Below are positions 17,157 through 25,397 of a stretch of 64,000 nt of DNA, in pieces; position 1 is the first letter of the stretch; each line of letters starts with the position of its first letter. The DNA is from Burkholderia sp. Nafp2/4-1b (GTDB taxonomy: Bacteria; Pseudomonadota; Gammaproteobacteria; Burkholderiales; Burkholderiaceae). The stretch lies in contig NZ_ML058616.1 in assembly GCF_003635165.1 (NCBI RefSeq), forward strand, positions 310,001 to 374,000, given 5' to 3'. The translations under genes were made by a program, and so were the position numbers. The notes under the pieces were generated by a model, which did not search any database, had not been told where the DNA came from, and saw nothing but the letters and a program-made list of their open reading frames with translations.

Positions 17157-18200
17157 TCAGATCGCCTGATCGGTGGACGGCTTTTCCCACAGATTGACGC
17201 CGCCTTCGGTCGCGTAGCGATCGATCTCAGCGAGTTCGTCCGCCGAGAATTCGAGGTTCTTCAGCGCGCCGACGTTTTCACGCACCTGCTCGGCACGGCT
17301 CGCGCCGATCAGCGCGGACGTCACGCGCCCGTTGCGCAGCACCCACGCGAGCGCCATTTGCGCGAGGCTCTGCCCGCGCCGCTCGGCGATGCCGTTGAGC
17401 TTGCGCACGTGCTCGAGGTTGTCCGCACTCAGGTGATCCTGCTTCAGCGAACCGCCGCCCGGCTTGTTCACGCGCGCATCGGCCGGCACGCCGTTCAGGT
17501 ATTTCGACGTCAGCAGGCCCTGTGCGAGCGGCGTGAACGCGATGCTGCCCGTGCCGATCTCGTCGAGCGTGCCGAGCAGATCTTCCTCGATCCAGCGGTT
17601 CAGCATGTTGTACGACGGCTGATGGATCAGCAGCGGCACCTTGTATTGCGCGAGCAGTTCGGCCATCTCGCGCGTCTTCGCGGCCGAGTACGACGAGATG
17701 CCGATGTACAGCGCCTTGCCCTGCTGCACCGCCGACGCAAGCGCACCGGCAGTTTCCTCGAGCGGCGTGTGTGCGTCGAAGCGGTGCGAATAGAAGATGT
17801 CGACGTAGTCGAGTCCCATCCGCTGCAGGCTCTGGTCGAGGCTCGCAAGCACGTACTTGCGCGACCCGCCACCGCTGCCGTACGGCCCCGGCCACATGTC
17901 CCAGCCGGCCTTCGTCGAGATCAGCAGCTCGTCGCGGTACGGCCGGAAATCTTCCTTCAGCAGCCGGCCGAAGTTGGTTTCGGCGCTGCCGTACGGCGGC
18001 CCGTAGTTGTTCGCGAGATCGAAGTGATTGATGCCCAGGTCGAACGCGGTACGCAGGATGTCGCGCTGCGTCGCGATCGGCGTCGAGTCGCCGAAGTTGT
18101 GCCACAGGCCAAGCGACAGGGCGGGCAGTTTGAGCCCGGATTTGCCGCAGGTGCGATATTGCATGTCGGCATAACGTTCGGAAGCTGCTTCGTAGGCCAT
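17157..18200 (-). CDS. Aldo/keto reductase, YghZ/Gpr-like (L-glyceraldehyde 3-phosphate reductase type)
   Basis: A 347-residue AKR14/YghZ-like TIM barrel. The catalytic tetrad is visible: Asp61 and Tyr66 in HFDLANNYGPPYGS, Lys97 in LISTKAGW and His139 in DIFYSHRFDAHT. The C-terminal NADPH-binding segment ALIGASRAEQVRENV is present. The length and N-terminal extension with MQYRTCGKSGLKLPALSLG match YghZ, which reduces L-glyceraldehyde 3-phosphate and methylglyoxal-like aldehydes. The start at 18200 (MAYEAASERYADM) or the internal ATG at 18164 are both possible. It is convergent with the small membrane gene and divergent from a DUF3185-like gene. Confidence 0.9.
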   Translation of the reverse strand: MAYEAASERYADMQYRTCGKSGLKLPALSLGLWHNFGDSTPIATQRDILRTAFDLGINHFDLANNYGPPYGSAETNFGRLLKEDFRPYRDELLISTKAGWDMWPGPYGSGGGSRKYVLASLDQSLQRMGLDYVDIFYSHRFDAHTPLEETAGALASAVQQGKALYIGISSYSAAKTREMAELLAQYKVPLLIHQPSYNMLNRWIEEDLLGTLDEIGTGSIAFTPLAQGLLTSKYLNGVPADARVNKPGGGSLKQDHLSADNLEHVRKLNGIAERRGQSLAQMALAWVLRNGRVTSALIGASRAEQVRENVGALKNLEFSADELAEIDRYATEGGVNLWEKPSTDQAI

Positions 18201-18384
18201 GGATCGGTTCCGTCAGGAAGTCGGGGAAGGGACGCGCGCCGCACGCGAACAGTGCGCGCGAGCGGCGCAGGAAACACACGACGGCTATGGTAACGAACAC
18301 CGCGCAAGCGCGCACGGCCATGGACTCGGCCGCGCGGGTCGCCTACACTGCGGCGTCTCGAATCACCGTTACAGCGAGGTTGGT

Positions 18385-18591
18385 ATGTCCCGGGTCATCT
18401 CGGTTGCACTGCTCGTCGGCGGCATCGTGCTGCTGTACTTCGGCGGCCAGTCGTTCCATTCGATCAATGACAACGTGTCGCGCTTCTTCACCGGCTCGCC
18501 CGCTACCAAGACGATCCTCTTGATCGCCGGCGGCGCCGTCGCGATGCTGATCGGCCTGATCGGCCTCTCGATGCCGGCCCGCAAGCGCTGA
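18385..18591 (+). CDS. DUF3185-like small membrane protein (68 aa)
   Basis: A 68-residue protein starting MSRVISVALLVGGIVLLYFG. Two membrane helices (about residues 4-20 and 43-62) flank a loop with SFHSINDNVSRFFTGSPATK, and the tail is basic (PARKR). This is the layout of the DUF3185 family, whose function is unknown. GAGG lies a few bases before the ATG. It is separated from the convergent dioxygenase gene by a strong palindromic hairpin. Confidence 0.78.
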   Translation: MSRVISVALLVGGIVLLYFGGQSFHSINDNVSRFFTGSPATKTILLIAGGAVAMLIGLIGLSMPARKR

Positions 18592-18647
18592 GCGCGCAGC
18601 GACGCGACACGCGGCGACCCGTATCGTGCGATCGGGCCGCACCAAAC

Positions 18648-18675
18648 GCAACGGGCGGCCCTGGCCGCCCGTTGC
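18648..18675. terminator. Bidirectional hairpin between convergent genes
   Basis: GCAACGGGCGGCC (18648-18660) is the exact reverse complement of GGCCGCCCGTTGC (18663-18675). The perfect palindrome sits between the convergent DUF3185-like and PhyH-like genes. U-tracts are weak on both sides (GUUUGG on the minus strand). Confidence 0.65.
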
Positions 18676-18752
18676 TTCATCCTTCATCCGCCCGCGCGAC
18701 CGCGATGCCGCATCGAACGACCGATGCGGCTGCGTCGCCGCCCGAACCGCTG

Positions 18753-19526
18753 CTAGAACTGCACTTCCGGCTTCGTGGCCGAGCGCGTGCCCGGCAGCGG
18801 CCGGTTGCTCACGCCGTGATACGTGTAGACGAGCGAGAACTTCACGTCGTCGGAACGGTTCTGCCCCGCCGAATGCAGCGTGTTGCAGTGGAAGAACACG
18901 ACGTCGCCCGTCTGCAGCGGCGGGCAGGTTGCCGCGTCGATCATCTTGCGGTTCTCCGGCAGGTCGCTGCGGAAGAATTTCGCGTCGTCGAACGCTTCCG
19001 GCCCGAATTCGGCCGTGTGCGAACCCGGCACCAGCCACAGCGCGCCGTTTTCGTTCGTTTCCGGGCCGAGCGCGAGCCACACCGACACCATGTCCGCGCG
19101 CTCGAACGACCAGTAGCGGAAGTCGCGATGCCAGCCCGTCAGGCTGCCGTACGCGGGGTGCTTCGTCATCATGCAGTTGTGATGCACGCGCGACAGCACC
19201 GGCTGCTCGCCGAAATACTCACGCAGCCACGCGCCGATTTCGGGCGCGATCGCGCGCGAGGCGAATGCCGGATCGCGTGCGTAGGCGTCCAGCAGCCGCC
19301 GCACCGTATGCCCGCCCGGCGCGTGCTTCGACTCGGGTGCGCCCGGGTAGCGCAGGTCCGCCTCGAACTCGATCGGTGCCGCCGCTTCCTGCAGCTGGCG
19401 CTCCGCGATGCGCTTGAGTTCCGCGCATTGCGCTTCGCTCACGAGGCCGCGCGCGACGACGAAGCCGCGTTCGCGCAATTCCGCGACTTGCGCGCGGATC
19501 GATTCCGACTGCAATGGAGACGACAT
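18753..19526 (-). CDS. Phytanoyl-CoA dioxygenase (PhyH)-family Fe(II)/2-oxoglutarate oxygenase
   Basis: A 257-residue double-stranded beta-helix oxygenase. His133 and Asp135 in GWHRDFRYW form the first part of the metal triad, and the distal His218 is in FFHCNTLHSAGQN. The 2-oxoglutarate-binding basic residue probably lies just after it. The C-terminal YHGVSNRPLPG closes the domain. Bacterial PhyH proteins hydroxylate diverse small molecules, and nothing here shows the substrate. ATG 19526 (MSSPLQSESIRA) was chosen because the upstream extension has no family similarity. The gene is monocistronic and ends against a convergent neighbour. Confidence 0.85.
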   Translation of the reverse strand: MSSPLQSESIRAQVAELRERGFVVARGLVSEAQCAELKRIAERQLQEAAAPIEFEADLRYPGAPESKHAPGGHTVRRLLDAYARDPAFASRAIAPEIGAWLREYFGEQPVLSRVHHNCMMTKHPAYGSLTGWHRDFRYWSFERADMVSVWLALGPETNENGALWLVPGSHTAEFGPEAFDDAKFFRSDLPENRKMIDAATCPPLQTGDVVFFHCNTLHSAGQNRSDDVKFSLVYTYHGVSNRPLPGTRSATKPEVQF

Positions 19527-19879
19527 GGGATGCCAGACGTTTATTGTGTGAATGTGACGATTGTAAATCGGCGCCGGATGCCGCGAACAGCACCATTGTC
19601 GTGCGCAGGGCCATGCCAATCCGCAATTTGATCCGGCGCAAGGGAACTGTGCGGCGCGGCGCGAGCCTCAGCGACAGGCGGTATGCGGCAATTCGCTTGC
19701 GGCACGAGGGTTTATCGCGACTTTTGCGCGTCACGAATCCCTTGTAGCCTGTCGCGGCCTGTCAATTCTGGCGGGCGCGGCGCGCAACGAGTTTCGGTAA
19801 GATCCGTTGCGCAATCCGAGGCCGTTCATACCAGTGCGCTCTTCAAGGGCGCCATTCATACAAGCGAAGCATCGTTCAC

Positions 19880-20221
19880 ATGCCATTCCGTCTGACTTCC
19901 CGTCTCAGCCGCGCTGCGAAGCGCGTCGTGCCGTCCGCTCCCGCCCGCTCGCTGCGCCATCACCGCGCACGCACGCGCGCGCTCGCCGAGCACACGCACG
20001 CGCATAGCCGGCTGGACGGTATCCGCGCGTGGTTCCACGCGTTTTTCTCGATGATGAGCGCGCAGGCGGCCGCACGCCGCGTCGGCCTGCGCTCGCTGCT
20101 GCAGAAGCCGTCGTCGCTGCGCGCACTCGCGCTGCGCCGCACGCTCGGGCCGCAGCGCCGTGTCAATCGCCCGCGCCGCCTCGCGGCGAGCAACGGGTGG
20201 TTCGGGTTCAGCGCACGCTGA
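19880..20221 (+). CDS. Small basic hypothetical protein (113 aa)
   Basis: A 113-residue, strongly Arg-rich protein starting MPFRLTSRLSRAAKRVV and ending NGWFGFSAR. It contains a His/Arg-rich middle and a short hydrophobic patch (IRAWFHAFFSMMSAQAAAR). I recognise no family. In this frame codon choice is typical of the neighbours (CTG, CGC, GCG, TCG), better than in the opposite-strand frame, and a strong bidirectional terminator follows. These points support a real gene. It may be a nucleic-acid-binding or membrane-peripheral protein, but that is speculation. Confidence 0.55.
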   Translation: MPFRLTSRLSRAAKRVVPSAPARSLRHHRARTRALAEHTHAHSRLDGIRAWFHAFFSMMSAQAAARRVGLRSLLQKPSSLRALALRRTLGPQRRVNRPRRLAASNGWFGFSAR

Positions 20222-20294
20222 GGCCGAACCGGCGAGTCGTGCGCGCGCCGCGCACACCGCGAGCGGCGTCATTCCGCGCGCCGCGCGATACGCA

Positions 20295-20325
20295 TAAAAA
20301 AACCCCGGCATGCCGGGGTTTTTCG
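20295..20325. terminator. Bidirectional intrinsic terminator
   Basis: AAAAAAA (20296-20302), then CCCCGGCA paired with TGCCGGGG (20303-20318), then TTTTT. The self-complementary GC stem flanked by A-run and U-run serves both the rightward small gene and the leftward metK. Confidence 0.93.
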
Positions 20326-20342
20326 TTTCTGGCGGACGACGC

Positions 20343-21530
20343 TTACGCGACGCGTGCCGTCGGCTCCACGCCTGCCGCTTCGGCCAGCACGAGTGCCTTG
20401 TCGGTCGCTTCCCACGAGAATTCCGGCTCTTCGCGGCCGAAGTGGCCGTAAGCGGCCGTCTTCTCGTAGATCGGGCGCAGCAGGTCGAGCATCTTGATGA
20501 TGCCCTTCGGACGCAGGTCGAAATGCTCGCGCACGAGCTTCGTGATCACCGCATCCGACACGCGGCCCGTGCCGAACGTGTTGACCATCACCGAGGTCGG
20601 CTCGGCAACGCCGATCGCGTACGACACCTGGATCAGCGCGCGCGATGCGAGGCCCGCGGCGACGATGTTCTTCGCGACGTAGCGGCCGGCATACGCTGCC
20701 GAACGGTCGACCTTCGACGGATCCTTGCCCGAGAACGCGCCGCCGCCGTGCGGTGCGGCACCGCCGTACGTATCGACGATGATCTTGCGGCCCGTCAGGC
20801 CGCAGTCGCCCTGCGGACCGCCGATCACGAACCGGCCGGTCGGGTTCACCAGGAACTTGATGTCGCCCTTGATCAGGTCGGCCGGCAGCGTCGGCTTGAT
20901 GATTTCCTCGATCACGGCTTCGCGCAGCGCCGGCAGTTCGATGTCCGGTGCATGCTGCGTGGACAACACGACGGTGTCGATCGAATCGGGCTTGCCGTCG
21001 ACGTAGCGGACCGTGACCTGCGACTTCGCGTCCGGGCGCAGCCATTGCAGACGGCCGTCGCGGCGCAGGCTGGCCTGGCGCTCGACGAGACGGTGCGACA
21101 GGTAGATCGGCAGCGGCATCAGTTCCGGCGTTTCGTCGCACGCATAGCCGAACATCAGGCCCTGGTCGCCCGCGCCTTGATCGAGGTTGTCGTCGTGTGC
21201 ACGATCGACGCCCTGCGCGATGTCCGGCGACTGCTTGTCGTACGCGACGAGCACCGCGCAACCCTTATAGTCGATGCCGTAGTCGGTGTTGTCGTAGCCG
21301 ATGCGCTTGATGGTGTCGCGCGCGATCTGGATGTAGTCGATGTTGGCCGTCGTGGTGATTTCACCGGCCAGCACGACGAGACCCGTGTTGCACAGCGTTT
21401 CGGCCGCAACGCGCGAATATTTGTCCTGCTCGAGGATGGCGTCGAGAATCGCGTCCGAGATCTGGTCCGCGACTTTGTCCGGATGGCCTTCAGAGACGGA
21501 TTCGGACGTGAAGAAATAATCGTTTGCCAC
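20343..21530 (-). CDS. metK: S-adenosylmethionine synthetase MetK
   Basis: A 395-residue SAM synthetase converting ATP and methionine to S-adenosylmethionine. N-terminal FTSESVSEGHPDKVADQISD carries the GHPDK ATP-binding motif, the methionine/ATP site includes GAGDQGLMFGYA, and the P-loop-like GGGAFSGKDPSKVDRS is near residue 257. I prefer the GTG at 21530 (VANDYFF), because the strong AGGAG site lies about 9 bases upstream and it gives the standard MetK N-terminus. A GTG at 21566 would add 12 residues. Its product is the ligand of the riboswitch proposed upstream of metX in this window. Confidence 0.96.
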   Translation of the reverse strand: MANDYFFTSESVSEGHPDKVADQISDAILDAILEQDKYSRVAAETLCNTGLVVLAGEITTTANIDYIQIARDTIKRIGYDNTDYGIDYKGCAVLVAYDKQSPDIAQGVDRAHDDNLDQGAGDQGLMFGYACDETPELMPLPIYLSHRLVERQASLRRDGRLQWLRPDAKSQVTVRYVDGKPDSIDTVVLSTQHAPDIELPALREAVIEEIIKPTLPADLIKGDIKFLVNPTGRFVIGGPQGDCGLTGRKIIVDTYGGAAPHGGGAFSGKDPSKVDRSAAYAGRYVAKNIVAAGLASRALIQVSYAIGVAEPTSVMVNTFGTGRVSDAVITKLVREHFDLRPKGIIKMLDLLRPIYEKTAAYGHFGREEPEFSWEATDKALVLAEAAGVEPTARVA

Positions 21531-21659
21531 TTTTTCAGGCTCCTGTGTGGTTACGGTTGGTTTCACGTAGCCAGCTTCGTTGGGCCTGAAGCGGCGACGC
21601 TTTAGCGGATTACCAGGACCGGGCAGCGCGCTTCGCGCCGGCCGGCTTCGCCCCGCAAG

Positions 21660-21690
21660 TTGTCAGTTAACTCGGCGAAGCCCGTATTAT
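21660..21690 (+). promoter_or_regulatory. Possible sigma-70 promoter for the LpxL-type gene
   Basis: TTGTCA (21660-21665) and TATTAT (21685-21690) resemble -35 and -10 elements with a 19-base spacer, slightly long. They lie about 105 bases upstream of the acyltransferase start in the metK-lpxL divergent gap. Confidence 0.4.
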
Positions 21691-21795
21691 AGCGGCTTTC
21701 GTGAATTGTCACAGAGCCCCGCCCGTGCTGCATCGTCCGCTGTTCCACCACCCTGTTCGCAACGTGCCGGCCAGCCGGCCTTACGGAGATTCCGC

Positions 21796-22680
21796 ATGCT
21801 AGGCCGCCTCGGCACGCACCTCGCCATCGGCTTGCTGAAGCTGCTCGCCCTCCTGCCGTACGGTCTGACCGCGCGGTTCGGCGATGGCCTCGGCTGGCTG
21901 CTGTATCAGATTCCCAGCCGGCGAAAGCGCATCGTACATATCAATCTGAAACTCTGCTTCCCGGACTGGAGCGACGAACGGCGCGAGGAAGTGGCGGGCC
22001 GGCATTTCCGCCACGCGATCCGCAGCTACGTGGAGCGCAGCGTCCAGTGGTTCGGCTCCGAGCGCAAGCTCGCGAAGCTGATCCAGGTCGACAGCGCGGT
22101 CGATCTCACCGATCCCGATCTGCCCCCGACGCTGTTCCTCGGCCTGCATTTCGTCGGCATCGAAGCCGGCTCGATCTGGTTGAACCGTTCGCTGCAGCGC
22201 CGCTGCGGGTCGCTGTACCAGCCGTTCTCGAATGCGGTGCTCGAGGAAGAAGCGAAGAAGGCGCGCGGGCGCTTCGATGCCGAGATGGTCGGCCGCGCGG
22301 ACAGCGCGCGCGTCGTGCTGCGCTGGCTGCGAGACCGCAAGCCGGTGATGCTCGGTGCGGACATGGACTATGGTCTGCGCAATTCGACGTTCGTGCCCTT
22401 CTTCGGCGTGCCCGCGTGCACGCTGACGGCCGTCGGCCGGCTCGCGAAGACGGGCCGTGCGCAGCTCGTGCCGTTCATCGGCGAAGTGCTGCCGAACTAC
22501 AAGGGTTACCGGCTGAAGGTGTTCAAGCCGTGGGACAACTACCCGACCGGCGACGACGATCTCGACGCGCGGCGGATGAACGAATTCCTCGAGGAACAGA
22601 TTCCGCTGATCCCCGAGCAGTATTACTGGGTGCACAAGCGCTTCAAGACGCGCCCGCCCGGCGAGCCGAGCCTCTACTGA
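21796..22680 (+). CDS. lpxL: Lipid A lauroyl/myristoyl acyltransferase (LpxL/HtrB family)
   Basis: A 294-residue inner-membrane late acyltransferase. The N-terminal hydrophobic helix (about residues 5-30) precedes the catalytic segment with LFLGLHFVGIEAGSIWLNRS; family members use an HX4D/E dyad, here H-F-V-G-I-E. The conserved downstream motifs PFFGVPACTLTAVGRLAKTG and QYYWVHKRFKTRPPGEPSLY follow. It adds a secondary acyl chain to Kdo2-lipid IVA. ATG 21796 follows GGAG at about 9 bases. The gene is divergent from metK. I recall a tandem second acyltransferase next to dapF in other Burkholderia; here a higBA module occupies that place. Confidence 0.9.
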   Translation: MLGRLGTHLAIGLLKLLALLPYGLTARFGDGLGWLLYQIPSRRKRIVHINLKLCFPDWSDERREEVAGRHFRHAIRSYVERSVQWFGSERKLAKLIQVDSAVDLTDPDLPPTLFLGLHFVGIEAGSIWLNRSLQRRCGSLYQPFSNAVLEEEAKKARGRFDAEMVGRADSARVVLRWLRDRKPVMLGADMDYGLRNSTFVPFFGVPACTLTAVGRLAKTGRAQLVPFIGEVLPNYKGYRLKVFKPWDNYPTGDDDLDARRMNEFLEEQIPLIPEQYYWVHKRFKTRPPGEPSLY

Positions 22681-22724
22681 GCAGAACCCGCGGGCGCGTA
22701 GTCACGGGCGCGTCGTCAGCGTCG

Positions 22725-23027
22725 TCAGATACGCGCCTGCACCCTCGCCACCTTCGGCGCGCCTTTCGCGCGCGCCTGCCAGAGATCGTAGGCCGACTGC
22801 TGCGCGAGCCACAGATCTGCCTTCCCGCCGTTTTCCTCACCGAGCCACGCTTCGAGACGCAGCGCCATTTCCGGCGAGATGCCGGCATGGCCGTGCAGGA
22901 TGCGCGACAGCGCCGCACGTGTGACGCCGAGCTGCGCGGCGGCTTCGGTGACGGTCAGGCCGAGCGCCGGCAAGATGTCGTCGCGCAGCGCCTCGCCCGG
23001 ATGGGGCGGATTGAAGATGCGAGTCAT
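22725..23027 (-). CDS. higA: HigA-type antitoxin (HTH XRE family)
   Basis: A 100-residue antitoxin starting MTRIFNPPHPGEALRDDILP, the typical HigA opening. A helix-turn-helix lies around LTVTEAAAQLGVTRAALSRI and the C-terminal helix carries the dimer contacts. HigA binds and neutralises HigB and represses the operon at a palindromic operator. It is the second gene, 14 bases after higB, the toxin-first order usual for higBA. An inverted repeat over the promoter -10 box upstream of higB is the likely operator. Confidence 0.92.
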   Translation of the reverse strand: MTRIFNPPHPGEALRDDILPALGLTVTEAAAQLGVTRAALSRILHGHAGISPEMALRLEAWLGEENGGKADLWLAQQSAYDLWQARAKGAPKVARVQARI

Positions 23028-23041
23028 GGCGTTGAATGACC

Positions 23042-23320
23042 TCAGTGATAGTCTTGATAGTTGACCAGGACGACATCCGGGCCCTCGAACCTGAACGTCA
23101 GGCGCCAGTTGACGCTCACGCTCACCGAGTAGTAGCCCTCCATCTCGCCGGCCAGGCCATGCATGCGCCAGCCCGGTACGTTCATGTCGAACGGCTGGCT
23201 CGCGATGTCGAGGCGAGCCAGCTGGCGCCGCAACCTCGGCGCATGATCCGGCCGGATGCCCGCCCTGCTCCCGTTCGTGAAAAACGCTTCCAGCCCCTTG
23301 TGCTGCCACGACTTGATCAT
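23042..23320 (-). CDS. higB: HigB/RelE-type mRNA interferase toxin
   Basis: A 92-residue basic toxin starting MIKSWQHKGLEAFFTNG, with the family motif MHGLAGEMEGYYSVSVSVNWRLTFRFEG and the ending VVLVNYQDYH. HigB-like toxins cut mRNA on the ribosome; the C-terminal His and Tyr and the NWRLTF strand belong to the RelE fold. An excellent ribosome-binding site (GGGAGG) precedes the ATG. The length is complete and no catalytic residue looks lost, so the toxin is probably active. It forms an operon with higA. Confidence 0.92.
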   Translation of the reverse strand: MIKSWQHKGLEAFFTNGSRAGIRPDHAPRLRRQLARLDIASQPFDMNVPGWRMHGLAGEMEGYYSVSVSVNWRLTFRFEGPDVVLVNYQDYH

Positions 23321-23366
23321 GGGCCTCCCACACTCGAGTGCGATTCGATGGCATGGCCCACGCAGC

Positions 23367-23406
23367 GTATAGCCACACTATACGAATCACCTGATTGATT
23401 TGTCAA
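23367..23406 (-). promoter_or_regulatory. higBA promoter with HigA operator palindrome
   Basis: On the minus strand, a perfect TTGACA (23406-23401), an 18-base spacer and TATAGT (23382-23377) form a strong sigma-70 promoter, with start near 23370, about 50 bases before higB. The perfect inverted repeat GTATAG-N5-CTATAC (23367-23383) covers the -10 element and start site, the expected position for autorepression by HigA. Confidence 0.85.
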
Positions 23407-23737
23407 TTTGACCTGTACGAAAACGCGCGCGGGGCGAGTCCCGTGCGCCGGGAACACCGGCACGCGTGTCGCCGGATTCAACTTTCCCGACCACGCTCGC
23501 CACATCGCACTACCTCAATCTGCCGACTCGCTGCCCACGCGACCAGTCAGCCGATCGGCCGGCATCGCCGCGCTCCGCCGCCCGAACGACGCCCGGCACC
23601 CCTCCGCGCAGGACGCCCCTGTCGGCTGCATGTATCATTTGCGGTTGAGATCAGCACGACGAACGACGCCGCCCGGGATGGCGGCACACCGCGTCCGCCG
23701 TGCCGACCACCTTGTTCGCCATGGAATTCCGGACCCA
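23407..23737. other. Intergenic region upstream of dapF
   Basis: This gap separates higBA from dapF. It contains no convincing gene. TATCAT at 23633-23638 is a possible -10 box for dapF, without a clear -35 partner. Confidence 0.4.
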
Positions 23738-24622
23738 GTGAAACTCTCGTTCACCAAGATGCACGGCGCGGGCAACGACTTCGTCGTGCTCGACGGCTAT
23801 TCGCGCGCGTTGCCGCCGCTTACCGACGCGCAGGTGCGCGCGCTCGCCAACCGACACTTCGGCATCGGCGCCGACCAGCTGCTGCTCGTCGAGAAGCCGA
23901 CCGTCGACGGCGCGGATTTCAAGTACCGGATCTTCAATTGCGACGGCGGCGAGGTCGAACACTGCGGCAACGGCGCGCGCTGCTTCGTGAAGTTCGTCAG
24001 CGACCGCGGCCTGACCGACAAGCGCAGCGTGCGCGTGCAGGTGATGAAGGGCCTGATCACGCTGACGATGCAGGACAACGGCGAAGTCATCGTCGACATG
24101 GGTGCGCCCGTGTTCGCGCCGGAGCAGGTGCCCTTCGACACGGCCGGTCCAGGCGCCGCGGGGCTCGACGGCCGCACGGAAGGCAACGACACGCTGTGGC
24201 CGCTCGACGTCGGCGGCGCGACGCGCTGGATCTCGACGGTATCGATGGGCAACCCGCACGCGGTGCAGGTCGTCGACGACGTCGAAGCGTATCCGGTGCT
24301 CGACGAAGGCCCGTTGATCGAGCGCCACGCCCGCTTCCCGCAGCGCGTGAACGCCGGCTTCATGCAGATCGTGTCGCGCAACGAAGTGAAGCTGCGCGTG
24401 TACGAACGCGGCGCGGGCGAGACGCTCGCGTGCGGCACCGGCGCGTGCGCGGCGGTCGCGGCCGGCATCCGGCGCGGCCTGCTCGATTCGCCGGTGACCG
24501 TGCACACGCACGGCGGCACGCTGACGATCGGCTGGGGCGGCGCGCGCGACGAAACCGCCGCACTGATGATGGCCGGGCCCGCCGCGACCGTGTTCGAAGG
24601 CGAGATCGACCTGAACGTCTGA
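23738..24622 (+). CDS. dapF: Diaminopimelate epimerase DapF
   Basis: A 294-residue epimerase interconverting LL- and meso-diaminopimelate for lysine and peptidoglycan synthesis. The two active-site cysteines are visible in symmetrical halves: Cys76 in EHCGNGARC and Cys232 in LACGTGACAAV. The family start is KLSFTKMHGAGNDFVVLDG, so the GTG at 23738 is chosen; upstream in-frame codons would add residues without family similarity. It opens the rightward cluster dapF-DUF484-xerC, a gene order conserved in many proteobacteria. Confidence 0.96.
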   Translation: MKLSFTKMHGAGNDFVVLDGYSRALPPLTDAQVRALANRHFGIGADQLLLVEKPTVDGADFKYRIFNCDGGEVEHCGNGARCFVKFVSDRGLTDKRSVRVQVMKGLITLTMQDNGEVIVDMGAPVFAPEQVPFDTAGPGAAGLDGRTEGNDTLWPLDVGGATRWISTVSMGNPHAVQVVDDVEAYPVLDEGPLIERHARFPQRVNAGFMQIVSRNEVKLRVYERGAGETLACGTGACAAVAAGIRRGLLDSPVTVHTHGGTLTIGWGGARDETAALMMAGPAATVFEGEIDLNV

Positions 24623-24658
24623 CCCTTCAACGTCCTGTTAACTGAACGCTCCAGCCAC

Positions 24659-25384
24659 ATGAACGATCGCGAAGTCGCCGACTACCTGCTCGCCAATCCC
24701 GAATTCTTCGCGCAACACGCGGAACTGCTCGCGACGATCCGTCTCGCGAATCCGCACGGCAAGGCCGCGATCTCGCTGCAGGAGCGGCAGATGGAGATGC
24801 TGCGCGACAAGAACAAGCATCTCGAGCGCCGCCTCGCCGAACTCGTGCGCTACGGCCACGAGAACGACAGCCTGTCCGCGAAGTTCAGCCGCTGGACCGC
24901 ACGCGTGATCGCCGAGCGCGACCCGTACGCGCTGCCGCGCACGATCGCCGACGGCATCGCCGACGTGTTCGACGTGCCGCAAACGGCGCTGCGCGTGTGG
25001 GACGTCGCCGACACCTATTCGCAGGCCGATTTCGCGCGCCAGGTGGGCGAGGAAGTGCGGCTGTTCACGAACGGTCTGTCGACGCCGTACTGCGGCGCGA
25101 ACACCGGTTTCGAAGCCGCGCAGTGGCTGGCACCCGCGGTGGCAGCGCCGGCCGCGAGCGCGGCGGAAGGCGCCGAAGCCGCACCGGCCGGCGACGGCTC
25201 GGCCACCTCGGTCGCGCTGCTCGCGCTGCGCGCGCCGCTCGCCGGCAACGATGCGCCGGCGTTCGGCCTGCTCGTGCTCGGCTCGCCCGACCCGCGCCGC
25301 TTCCACGACGGTATGGCGACCGACTTCCTCGCGCAGATCGCGACGCTCGCGAGCGCCGCGCTCACGCGCCTGCTGCCGCACTGA
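24659..25384 (+). CDS. DUF484 family protein
   Basis: A 241-residue protein starting MNDREVADYLLANPEFFAQHAELL, the DUF484 signature. A coiled-coil segment (SLQERQMEMLRDKNKHLERR) leads into a GAF-like domain. An Ala-rich insertion (about residues 160-182) sits inside the GAF-like part, before VALLALRAPLAGNDAPAFGLL. The function is unknown; it recurrently lies between dapF and xerC. It starts 36 bases after dapF, and xerC follows after 13 bases, so co-transcription is likely. Confidence 0.9.
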   Translation: MNDREVADYLLANPEFFAQHAELLATIRLANPHGKAAISLQERQMEMLRDKNKHLERRLAELVRYGHENDSLSAKFSRWTARVIAERDPYALPRTIADGIADVFDVPQTALRVWDVADTYSQADFARQVGEEVRLFTNGLSTPYCGANTGFEAAQWLAPAVAAPAASAAEGAEAAPAGDGSATSVALLALRAPLAGNDAPAFGLLVLGSPDPRRFHDGMATDFLAQIATLASAALTRLLPH

Positions 25385-25397
25385 TATCGCAGCCGCG

